From: Diadema setosum
Taxonomy: Eukaryota; Echinodermata; Echinoidea; Diadematoida; Diadematidae
Assembly (NCBI GenBank): GCA_033980235.1
Contig: CM067075.1
Location: forward strand, 2,655,148-2,719,147
Direction of reading: 5' to 3'
DNA: 64,000 bases
Shown: one piece after another, positions 11,425 to 22,064 of the stretch
Layout: each line of letters opens with the position of its first letter
How positions within the stretch are numbered: position 1 is the stretch's first letter
The notes under the pieces: generated by a model
What the model was told of the DNA's origin: nothing
Seen by the model: only the letters and a program-made list of their open reading frames with translations
The model's database searches: none
Made by a program: the position numbers and the translations under genes

Positions 11425-11935
11425 ACACAAGCAATTGAAGACCTGAATTTAAGAACGACCCAAGTCCAATTTTTGCCAAATTCAGTTTGACATGGGAAAT
11501 TAGCTTATGCATGAACTCATCTTGTGTATAAATGATAAATCCTAATTACCCCCAGAAGTGCCTGAAATGAATGAGTTAAATCTTATATTGATGTAAGAAT
11601 AAAGGACTTGGGTCATTTTTACATTCATACTAAAGCGCCCTCTCTCATCCTCCTCTCATCTCTATAGCAGAATATCATGTACAATGTATATGATTCAAAG
11701 AACGACCCAAGTCCATCACACAAAATGGCCTCTCCACAATTAATGTAAATGTTAATTGTCATTATAGTATAATGTTCTAATTTTTATATACGATGTTGCG
11801 TTAGAATAGAGTAGAATAGAATATTATTGCAGAAATAAAAAGGATATGAAGGTTTTTTTTTTTAAGTTTACTCGAAATGGTCTTCCATGGACTTGGGTCG
11901 TTCTTATATTCAGATACTCAATTGCCCTAGTGTAC
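11425..11935. mobile_element. Inverted-repeat element with GACCCAAGTCC motifs (copy A)
   Basis: Ends of about 45 bp are inverted: 'tacacaagcaattgaagacc'..., then AGAACGACCCAAGTCCA at the left and TGGACTTGGGTCGTTCT with 'ctcaattgccctagtgta' at the right. Two further internal copies of the core, near 11606 and 11700, are also in opposite orientation, making a nested foldback. It is present at the same place in B (51736-52250) and C (56270-56790). Non-coding. Confidence 0.75.
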
Positions 11936-12345
11936 AATTTTGATCTCAAGATGGCGCTAACCATAATTATGAAATATCAATGTATGATAACTTGTGCACT
12001 TTTTCAACTTGACGAGTTTGTGTAGTTAAAACAAATCTCTATATTTGCGCAATATTTCATTAAGTTGCCATAATATGGTCACAGAAAACCAAAAGTTAGA
12101 GCATTTTTTCATGTATGCATCTCGGCCTATTGTGCGTAAAATACTCCACCATAGGCAGAAACAAGACTAAAAAAAAAAAAATGGAAGGGTAAAAAAAAAA
12201 AATGCCACATGCAGAAAAGTGAAGTCTTTTTATTTGTGAAATAAATTATGTATAGAATATATTAGGCAACAATACTGGGGTTTTTTTAACTTTGATTTGT
12301 TATACTATGTAATCATATTCAACAGTCTTTGCGATCATGCATTTT

Positions 12346-13570
12346 TTTTTTTTATTTGTAGAAAACAAAATTTTTGTTTTGAGAATTTTGAGATTTCCCA
12401 AGAGGTTCATGGTCTGCCTCTAGAAGGGAGGCAAAAACTGATGCATGAGTCAAAAGACATGGTTCTAGGCTCCTTGACATAGAAATCGATGACCCGAGAA
12501 GGACTGGGCGGGATGTCAATATTAGTGCAGTCGTTTTTTGACACCCTCCAAACTTGCGCTTTTAACGAGGACAAAGACATTTTTTATTCTTTTTTTTTTC
12601 TTTTTGTTTTAGATAAAGGGGTATCTTTAATGTCTGCTTTTTTAATCAGTACCAGAGCCGTAGGCAAGTAAACATCTTTACTTTTATTTCCCACGTTGAA
12701 AATAGAATGGAGCAGCCTAGCAGTGTAAACTTTCGTATAGGTGTACCGACATTATACTTTTAAAGGTGTTTACTGAGAGACCCTACCAAACTACCGTCTT
12801 TGCAATGGACTTTAGGATTGATTAACAACCCTATTAAGTATACCATTATCATTGTCGTTTTGAATGATCATCATATGTTGAATTTTGCACACTGTTTATT
12901 GAGATTCTTAATCTCAAATTATTTAGCGATTTCTCGAGTCAGGAAACTGTCGGATTTTTCTTGTTCCTTGATTTCTTTTATTAATATTAAAGGTGCAGTG
13001 GCAAAGCTAGGTACGTCACACCCATACTGAACATGCTCACAGTGACGAAAAATTGCAAATGTTTTACTCATCATTATAATAGCGTGTCTTTTCCATCTGC
13101 CTGCGAGGAGAGTCAGCTTACATTTATTAAACATCAAATGGAAACGCGCTGCACTCCATATCCTAAACTGGTCATCGTAATAACGAGTATTAACAATTCA
13201 TTATTATGATAAGAAGAATAGGCATTAGAGCAGTAATGCTAATTATAACAATGACAGTGATAGCAAAAATAATAATGATGATCACAATAATTATAACAAC
13301 AATGATGATAACATTATTAGAAACAATGACAACAAGGTATAGTTTACTAATAAACCTGATGTCACGTATAATATAGATATCAGATGTTGATAATGCTAAC
13401 AAAGGGCATGTACAGTCCTGTGGATTATAAAAAAGATTTTGAAAAGAGAAAGTAGGCTAAACACTTTTTCAAGGTCATCTTTCTCATAGACTATCTGGCT
13501 AAAATAGTGTTTTATGTACCATGTTAAAGATTATTTTAATTAGCTATCAATCTAGTAGGTTAATGAAAAG
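12346..13570. other. No recognisable feature
   Basis: AT-rich single-copy-looking sequence to the right of duplicon A. It has short T-runs and, at 13195-13330, degenerate AAT/ATG trinucleotide repeats. No frame with family similarity or convincing exon was found. Confidence 0.6.
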
Positions 13571-13574
13571 GGTA

Positions 13575-13960
13575 AAGGGATGGTACAGTATTGGTGGAGA
13601 TGAGAATTTAGGGCTTTCAACTTTTTGCGAGATACCAAGAAAACACCAGAGCATAATACCATTTTGAGAGGAATTCAAAGTTTATTTGATGAAAATCGGG
13701 TTTGGAATAACTGAAACATCAAAAAACAAAGTAAAAAAAAGCGATCGTAATAAAGTATGGGTCCCACACTTCATTAGAATCGCTCTATTTTTTTTTTTTT
13801 TTTGATATCTCAGCCATTTCAAAACCACTTTTCATCAAATAAAAGTTGAATTCCTCATAGAATTACCTGATCTTTAATATTTCATAAGAGGTTTCTCATT
13901 ATCTCACCAAAAAATGTTAGCAACCTGAAATTAGGTCTCAAACAGAACTGTACGATCCCT
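13575..13960. mobile_element. MITE, AGGGATNGTACAG family (TTAA type)
   Basis: The ends AGGGATGGTACAGT and ACTGTACGATCCCT are inverted. TTAA follows the right end, and the left tetramer is mutated (GTAA). The interior is largely self-complementary ('gttgaattcctcatagaatt' against 'gaggaattcaaagtttattt'). Related copies are at 34492-34881 and, truncated, at 39945-40128. Confidence 0.75.
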
Positions 13961-14430
13961 TTAACTTTACGCATGAGTGACCACATTCGTTTTTCTCTTC
14001 CAAGGCACAAAGGTAAAATTGCAAAATGGACAGGTTAATTGTCAAACGTATTTGCTCTTCCATGGTATAATGACAACAAAACGTCGGTTGAAAATGATAA
14101 GGGCGTTAAGTTGCCACTAAACCCATAGTGTTCAAGACAACTTAATGCCCTTCTCATATTATATTATTTTAAAGACAAATTCAACACAATAGAAATGCAA
14201 ATTGAATTTGCACAAATCAACCCATGATCTCTTTAATATCGCTATAACCCTCCAAAGATTTAAAAAAAGGCAAAAAATAATGGAGGAAAATCTTCTGTCA
14301 AATCCCCAGTCCAAAGACAAAAAATATGGTAACAAAGAAAGTTAAATTTGAAACGTTTATTTCCAAATTGAGAAACTTTGAAATAATACTTGGTTTTTTA
14401 ATTTCTCTCTTGCATTACTAAATTCTTTAA

Positions 14431-15311
14431 AGGGAAAGTAAACCCAAAGAGCAATGTGGATTGAGTGAAAGCAGTAATATTAGTAGAACACATCAGTGAA
14501 AGTTTGACGAAAATCGGGCAATCGATGCAAAAGTTATGAATTTTTAAAGTTTTGGTGTTGCAACTGCTGGGTAAGGAGACTACTAGAGGTTATGACGTAT
14601 GAGTGGACTACAATATAAAGAAAATAAAAAGGGAATTCAATAAAAATTCATTTTTCATGAAAATTACACATTCCGTCAGCTTGATACTGACATATGTTAA
14701 GGGTAGCACTTATTCCCCCTGCTTTCTGAAAGCGGTTAGTCAAGAACTCTTTCATTTTGCTAGGAAAGTGACTTTTTGTGGAATTCCTTTTATATTTTCT
14801 TTATATTGTGGTCCTCTCATGAAAATTTGAGGAAAATCGGACAATCGATGCAAAAGTTATGAATTTTTTAAAGTTTTGGTGTTGGAACCGCTGGATGAGG
14901 AGACTACTAGAGGTTATGACGTATGAGAGGACCACAATATAAAGGAAATATAAAAGGAATTCCACAAAAATTCACTTTTCTAGCAAAATGAAAGAGTTCT
15001 TGACTAACCGCTTTCAGAAAGCAGGGGAAATAAGTGCTACCCCTAACATATGTCAGTATCAAGTTGATGGAATATGTAATTTTCATGAAAAATGAATTTT
15101 CATTGAATTCCCTTTTTATTTTCTTTGTATTGTAGTCCACTCATACGTCATAACCTCTAGTAGTCTCCTCATCCAGCGGTTCAAACACCAAAACTTTAAA
15201 ATTCATAACTTTTGCATCGATTGTCCGATTTTCCTCAAACTTTCACTGATGTGTTCTACTAATGTTACTGCTTTTACTCAATCCACATTGCTCTTTGGGT
15301 TTGTGTTCCCT
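14431..15311. mobile_element. 881-bp near-perfect hairpin MITE with TTAA target duplication
   Basis: TTAA flanks are at 14427-14430 and 15312-15315. The ends AGGGAAAGTAAACCC and GGGTTTGTGTTCCCT are inverted. The two halves (about 14431-14830 and 14907-15311) are inverted copies. As a result 14603-14830 (+) and 14907-15140 (-) read nearly the same 75-residue frame (MDYN-KKIKREFN), a mirror artefact and not a gene. The element at 26565-27123 is a shorter relative. Confidence 0.85.
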
Positions 15312-15315
15312 TTAA

Positions 15316-16350
15316 TTAACAGGTAAAATGAAGAAATTCTGTCGATTTTTTCACCTTTGCGGCTTATACTCTTTACGTCATTTAAACTTGAATTGATGGA
15401 AAATGCATATGTTCCACCTTCAGTGCATTTTCAGAAAATTGTCCTCCCCGACTTTCGGATCCTTTTGTTGTAGCGGGTCACATTTTTCTTGTGATATTTT
15501 GAGGTCTGTTAACACAATTCCAACCGCTGCGTGTGCCTCCTTGAAATGAAGAGAATGAAAGGAAGGCAGGGGTTTTTTTCCATAGGCTCACGTGTTAAGA
15601 AGCTCTCGGTATTATCAACTAGAAAAGCACTCTGAGAGCGCAGACCTCCGCCAAGGTGATCACAGTTGATCACAGTGGCTAGTTTTTTCGTCAACTTTTC
15701 TATGTGCTTGTAAATATCTGTAAATAAATTGTATTATAATGTAAATAGCACCAGTCTGCAAGAATCTTCAGTCTATTGAAGGAGGCAGACTTAATCAGAA
15801 GAAGAAGAAGTATATGCAGCTCATTTCCACCGTCCCACTGATCTTGTTATGTTCTTCCATATAGAGATATAGTGATTTCCACCCATACGTACTTTGTGTG
15901 CCGAGAGTCGCCCGATTTCCCAATATAGAAGCCTTTGTTACGTCATAAACCCTCAGCTGCGCAGCGCGCCTCGGCCTAGCAGAAACCAAAGACGCTTAAC
16001 TTATCTACTATCTTTGGCAGAAACTAGAGCACGCACCTGAGCGCGCATGCAAACCTCAAATACGCGCAGCCTGTGCTCCCAAATTCATTGACCCATTACA
16101 AAAAGACTACAGTATGTACCAGTGCCGTATATTAGGGAGCTAATATTGTATATTTCTGTACATTTTTTTTCTTTTCATCAATCGCATTTCATTCTTATTT
16201 TGTTTGTTATAGTTGTTTTGTACACTTTTCAGAGTTATTTGCAATTATTATTTATTGATATTATAATGTGCTATATGTTTTTTATTGGACTCCGATACCC
16301 AGAGTTTGGGTTGTGAGTAAATAAACTTTCAACTTTCAACTTTCAACTTT
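15316..16350. other. No gene; repeat fragments
   Basis: Contains 'gacctccgccaaggtgatca', a piece of a repeat also seen near 27400, and ends in a short 'aactttc' tandem at 16325-16352. Frames are short and unrecognised. Confidence 0.5.
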
Positions 16351-16352
16351 AC

Positions 16353-16862
16353 TTTTAGATTTTGACGCGCGGACGTTTGAGCCGACGCTTGCGCTGGACG
16401 TTCTCCTCTCCCTGCGTCGTGTGGAAAAGTAGCTTTAGATTACGGTGGGACGCAACGTATAAAAAAATAAAATCGCGCCCCCATACAGGGGTCGCACTTA
16501 ACTTCTTTCTTTTTTTAACTAGCCAGGCGGACTACTTAGAATCAATTTTAACACTGAAGGAATATTTTGGCTAGCCAAACGGACTAGTTACTTGAGAATT
16601 TTATGATTTTTAGCTAGTCCGACGTGATTTTGGGTGGCCAATGGCCAGCGGACCATCGCCAATTTCGAACCCTGCCATATGATCAGTGCATGAAGAAGCT
16701 CTCTACGTCGCAAACTGTGCGGACGTGAAAATAGCCCAGTACGCGTAGTAAACAACTCAGGCGACGCAAGCTAAAAATAGTAGATTGACTTTACGCGCGC
16801 TACTGCGCAAGCTCAGAACATGTTTTTTTTCCTTTGAACGTCCGCGCGTCTAAAATCTAAAG
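16353..16862. mobile_element. TIR element, CGCGCGGACGTT family
   Basis: The left end 'tttagattttgacgcgcgga' is inverted relative to the right end '(gaacg)tccgcgcgtctaaaatct'. The interior repeats 'ctagcca-gcggacta' in several orientations. No transposase. The target duplication was not resolved because the left end abuts a microsatellite. Confidence 0.65.
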
Positions 16863-17098
16863 CTGGCCAACTGCTAATTTGGACGCCATGTCGTTACCGC
16901 GCGTATTACGCGTCACAGGATTAGCGTGTACGCTCAGACGTAACAAAATAACCAAGCCAATTAAATAAGGGGCAGTTAACAATGGGCATTGCGTATGAGC
17001 GCACTTCAGTAACGACATGGCGCCTGTAGATCACGGGACCAGCTTTTGACCAATCACAGGCTTCAAAACACGTAAGCCAAAAACCGAGTTGGCCAGTA

Positions 17099-17440
17099 TA
17101 CAAATGATGCACAGGATAGAGTGCGTTAGTGTAGGCGTAGTGCACTCGAGGGTATTTACAATTGTGAAACATGCACGAGGCGAAGCCGAGTGCATGTTGC
17201 ACTACATTGTAAATACCCGAGAGTGAGCTACGCCTACACTAACGCCACGAAATAATCCTGTGCATCATTTGTTTTATAAAATGGGTCGAAAATTCGAAAA
17301 CTAACATCATTTTTCAGCGTTTTTCACGTACCTTTGTGGGTCAAGACGTCCGAAGATGTTCGTCCCAAACTTTTACGCACGTCGCACTCGCGGAAGTCCC
17401 GCACATACATTATAAGTATAATGGGGGTTGGGTTTCCGGA
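17099..17440 (+). repeat. Left about 340-bp inverted repeat of a large foldback-type region
   Basis: The outer part (17099-17275) is itself a foldback. 'acaaatgatgcacaggat' at both its ends brackets arms with GTTAGTGTAGGCGTAG and 'ggtatttacaa'. The inner part ('gggtcgaaaattcgaaaact', 'gggacgaacat' complement, 'cccgcacata') recurs inverted at 25118-25285. Together they make a long inverted repeat with the segment at 25118-25462. Confidence 0.75.
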
Positions 17441-18173
17441 CACCCGCATGAAAACTTACTTATTTTACATATAGAATATGCACCCTTTACCTTAAAGACT
17501 TGATATAGACTCCTCATATAGGCCTACTAGACAACATACTCTGAAAACAGCGTGAGAATTAACCTGCTAAATCGTTGGATTTGCTCTTCAAAGTGACTCC
17601 ATGTACGCGTCCGGTCCCATAACGCTTGGTCTACTGTACTGTACAAAGTGTACATAGTACAGTATACGTGTACGTACGCCACATATGTTATGCACAAGGT
17701 GATTTTAGTGATTTCCCAAATGTTGATTCAATAAAATATGCGTATACGAGATATCTCAATTTCAACCTTAAAAAGATAAAAGCTCCATCGGAAGGGAAGG
17801 GTGGAGATAACACTCGCCCACGCCTTCTCCCTGCTCCCCCCCCCCCCCCCCCCCCCATGCAAAGAAGTAGACTGTGGCTATACCCAGATCGCTTTATTTC
17901 AATTCTAAAAACGCAAAAGCTTCGCGAGCGGGAGGGGGAATCCCCCTTCCCCTAAGCTCTAGACTTTATACCTATGAAAGATGGTGCACATTCGGAATAA
18001 GAGTTAAATTCACACTTTTAACACTTCGATGAAAAAGTATTGCACCAAAAATGTGCACCAGATCGCTGAATTTCAGGTCTGAAAACGCAAAATCACCTTC
18101 GTGTGGGAGGGGATATGCCCCTATCTACACCCTCGTGTGCATGCATGCTCTTTCTGTTTTATTGCTGAACAGA
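17441..18173. repeat. Satellite-related degenerate repeats with poly-C
   Basis: Includes a poly-C run at 17838-17857, and two diverged pieces resembling the satellite's G-rich core: 'gcgggagggggaatccccct' and 'tgtgggaggggatatgcccc'. It also contains the phrase 'caccagatcgctgaatttca', which recurs at about 52945 with an insertion. Confidence 0.6.
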
Positions 18174-21100
18174 CAGTGTTCATGATATTCAGTGCAAGAA
18201 TTAATACAAGAAGACTAGTGTATTTAAATGATACCATTTTATAGGCAAATTGTTCAATAATAATCTACACTAAAATATATATACTGCTACCTTCAACAAT
18301 AGTGGGCCTGTTTCACGTCGATAAAACGCGCAAAAACATGCGTCAAATTGCACCATTTGCAAACATCGAAATGCAAAAAGTTCTTACCGTGGGAGGGGGA
18401 CACCCCCTCCCACACCCTCCCCTCCCCCCTCGCTTGTTCCGCTCGCTCGGGTTCAGTCGCGTTCATGATATTCAGTGAACAATATTAATACATGAAGTGT
18501 ATGTAAATTATACCATTTTATAGGCAAATTGTTTAATAACAATCTACACTAAAATATACTGCTACCTTAAACAAGTGGGACTATTTCACGTCGACAAAAC
18601 GCGCAAAAAACATGCATCAAATTGCACCATTTGCAACATCAAAATGCAAAAAGTTCTTACCGTGGGAGGGGGATACCCCCCTCCCACACCCTCCCCTCCC
18701 CCCTCGCTCGCTCCGCTCGCTCGGGTTCAGTCGTGTTCATGATATTCAGTGAACAGAATTAATACAAGAAGTGTATTTAAATTACACCGTTTTATAAGCA
18801 AATTGTTCAGTAATAATTTACACTAAAATATACTGCTGTTTCACGTCGATAAAACGCGCAAAAACATGCATCAAATTGCACCATTATTTTGTAACATCAA
18901 AATGCAAAAAGTTCTTACCGTGGGAGGGGGACACCCCCCCCCCCCTCCCACACCCTCCCCTCCCCCCTCGCTTGCTCCGCTCGCTCGGGTTCAGTCGTGT
19001 TTATGATATTCAGTGAACAGAATTAATACAAGAAGTGTATTTAAATTACACCATTTTATAGGCAAATTGTTCAGTAATAATCTACACTAAAATATACTGC
19101 TACCTTAAACAAGTGGGACTATTTCACGTCGACAAAACGCGCAAAAACATGCATCAAATTGCACCATTTGCAACATCAAAATGCAAAAAGTTCTTACCGT
19201 GGGAGGGGGACACCCCCCTCCCACACCCTCCCCTCCCCCCTCGCTCGCTCCGCTCGCTCGGGTTCAGTCGTGTTCATGATATTCAGTGAACAGAATTAAT
19301 ACAAGAAGCGTATTTAAATTACACCGTTTTATATAGTGTTCATGATATTCAGTGCAAGAATTAATACAAGAAGACTAGTGTATTTAAATGATACCATTTT
19401 ATAGGCAAAATGTTCAATAATAATCTACACTAAAATATATATACTGCTACCTTCAACAATAGTGGGCCTGTTTCACGTCGATAAAACGCGCAAAAACATG
19501 CGTCAAATTGCACCATTTGCTAACATCGAAATACAAAAAGTTCTTACCGTGGGAGGGGGACACCCCCTCCCACACCCTCCCCTCCCCCCTCGCTTGTTCC
19601 GCTCGCTCGGGTTCAGTCGCGTTCATGATATTCAGTGAACAATATTAATACATGAAGTGTATGTAAATTATACCATTTTATAGGCAAATTGTTTAATAAC
19701 AATCTACACTAAAATATACTGCTACCTTAAACAAGTGGGACTATTTCACGTCGACAAAACGCGCAAAAAACATGCATCAAATTGCACCATTTGCAACATC
19801 AAAATGCAAAAAGTTCTTACCGTGGGAGGGGGATACCCCTCTCCCACACCCTCCCCTCCCCCCTCGCTCGCTCCGCTCGCTCGGGTTCAGTCGTGTTCAT
19901 GATATTCAGTGAACAGAATTAATACAAGAAGTGTATTTAAATTACACCGTTTTATAAGCAAATTGTTCAGTAATAATTTACACTAAAATATACTGCTGTT
20001 TCACGTCGATAAAACGCGCAAAAACATGCATCAAATTGCACCATTTGTAACATCAAAATGCAAAAAGTTCTTACCGTGGGAGGGGGACACCCCCCCTCCC
20101 ACACCCTCCCCTCCCCCCTCGCTTGCTCCGCTCGCTCGGGTTCAGTCGTGTTCATGATATTCAGTGAACAGAATTAATACAAGAAGTGTATTTAAATTAC
20201 ACCATTTTATAAGCAAATTGTTCAGTAATAATCTACACTAAAATATACTGCTACCTTAAACAAGTGGGACTATTTCACGTCGACAAAACGCGCAAAAACA
20301 TGCATCAAATTGCACCATTTGCAACATCAAAATGCAAAAAGTTCTTACCGTGGGAGGGGGACACCCCCCTCCCACACCCTCCCCTCCCCCCTCGCTCGCT
20401 CCGCTCGCTCGGGTTCAGTCGTGTTCATGATATTCAGTGAACAGAATTAATACAAGAAGTGTATTTAAATTACACCGTTTTATAAGCAAATTGTTCAGTA
20501 ATAATTTACACTAAAATATACTGCTGTTTCACGTCGATAAAACGCGCAAAAACATGTATCAAATTGCACCATTTGCAACATCAAAATGCAAAAAGTTCTT
20601 ACCGTGGGAGGGGGACACCCCCTCCCACACCCTCCCCTCCCCCTCGCTCGCTCCGCTCGCTCGGGTTCAGTCGTGTTCATGATATTCAGTGAACAGAATT
20701 AATACAAGAAGTGTATTTAAATTACACCGTTTTATAAGCAAATTGTTCAGTAATAATTTACACTAAAATATACTGCTGTTTCACGTCGATAAAACGCGCA
20801 AAAACATGTATCAAATTGCACCATTTGCAACATCAAAATGCAAAAAGTTCTTACCGTGGGAGGGGGACACCCCCCTCCCACACCCTCCCCTCCCCCCTCG
20901 CTCGCTCCGCTCGCTCGGGTTCAGTCGCGTTCATGATATTCAGTGAACAGAATTAATACAAGAAGTGTATTTAAATTATACCATTTTATAGGCAAATTGT
21001 TCAATAGTAATCTACATCAAAATAAACTGCTAGCATAAACAAGTGAGACTGTTTCACGTCGATAAAACGCACAAAAACATGCATCAAATTGCACCATTTA

Positions 21101-22060
21101 CAACATCAAAATGCAAAAAGTTCTTACTGTGGGAGGGGGGACACCCCCTCCCACACTCTCCCCTACCCCCTTAGCTCGCTCCGCTCGCTCGGGTTCAGTC
21201 GTGTTCATGATATTCAGTGAACAGAATTAATACAAGAAGTGTATTTAAATTACACCATTTTATAAGCAAATTGTTCAGTAATAATCTACACTAAAATATA
21301 CTGCTACCTTAAACAAGTGGGACTATTTCACGTCGATAAAACGCGCAAAAACATGCATCAAATTGCACCATTTGCAACATCAAAATGCAAAAAGTTCTTA
21401 CCGTGGGAGGGGGACACCCCCCTCCCACACCCTCCCCTCCCCCCTCGCTCGCTCCGCTCGCTCGGGTTCAGTCGCGTTCATGATATTCAGTGAACAGAAT
21501 AAGACAAGAAGTGTATCTAAATTATACCATTTTATAGGCAAATTGTTCAATAGTAATCTACATCAAAATAAACTGCTACCATAAACAAGTGAGACTGTTT
21601 CACGTCGATAAAACGCACAAAAACATGCATCAAATTGCACCATTTACAACATCAAAATGCAAAAAGTTCTTACTGTGGGAGGGGGGACACCCCCTCCCAC
21701 ACCCTCCCCTACCCCCTCGCTCGCTCCGCTCGCTCGGGTTCAGTCGCGTTCATGATATTCAGTGAAAAGAATTAATACAAGAAGTGTATCTAAATTACAC
21801 CATTAATAAGCAAGTTGTTCAATAATAATCTACATCAAAATAAACTGCTACCACAAACAAGTGGGACTGTTCGACGTCGATAAAACGCGCAAAAACATGC
21901 ATCAAATTGCACCATTTACAACATCCAAATGCAAAAAGTTCTTACCGTGCGAAGGGGGACACCCCCCTCCCACACCCTCCCCCCCCCCCCCTCGCTCGCT
22001 CCGCTCGCTCGGGCTCGGTCGCTTCGCTCCCTCGCAGACTAACCGCCCCCCCCCCCCCTA
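18174..22060. repeat. Satellite array, 14 units of about 250-280 bp with higher-order structure
   Basis: Unit landmarks in order are 'ttcatgatattcagtg', 'tacaccattttata', 'tttcacgtcgataaaacgcg', 'caaattgcaccattt', 'gttcttaccgtgggaggggg', an inverted C-run, and 'cgctcgctccgctcgctcgg'. The 'accgtggga' landmark falls near 18385, 18658, 18915, 19195, 19545, 19818, 20071, 20345, 20599, 20855, 21125, 21389, 21670 and 21941. The first four units recur as a block about 1155 bp later. Two unit lengths reflect presence or absence of 'taccttaaacaagtggga'. The end 'gaaatcctggctacgcc' looks like a transposon terminus. Short frames here are artefacts. Confidence 0.95.
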
Positions 22061-22064
22061 AGAT

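Larger units (their letters stand above)
960..12345 (+). repeat. Segmental duplicon, copy A
   Basis: This block is collinear with copy B (+) and, inverted, with copy C. Shared landmarks in order are the intron before the ZF exon, the ZF exon, the 'gagagcggggagaagtggg' stretch, the (CA)n tract near 6343, the relic exon at 7430-7890, the GGTCA repeat at 8850-9650, the GA/GT microsatellites near 10940-11020 and the inverted-repeat element at 11425-11935. A-only insertions are at 3865-4604, 5290-5956 and 6658-7146. A has also lost about 280 bp near 8860 relative to B and C. Confidence 0.85.

Noticed and set aside
14603..15140. Two similar 75-residue proteins on opposite strands
   Set aside because: They are the two arms of one inverted-repeat MITE read in both directions.
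16600..16690. tRNA-like B-box 'tttcgaaccctg'
   Set aside because: No A-box at proper spacing and no cloverleaf. It lies inside a TIR element.
18174..22060. CRISPR-like regular array
   Set aside because: The period of about 270 bp, with no conserved short repeat separated by unique spacers, and the animal context make it a satellite.
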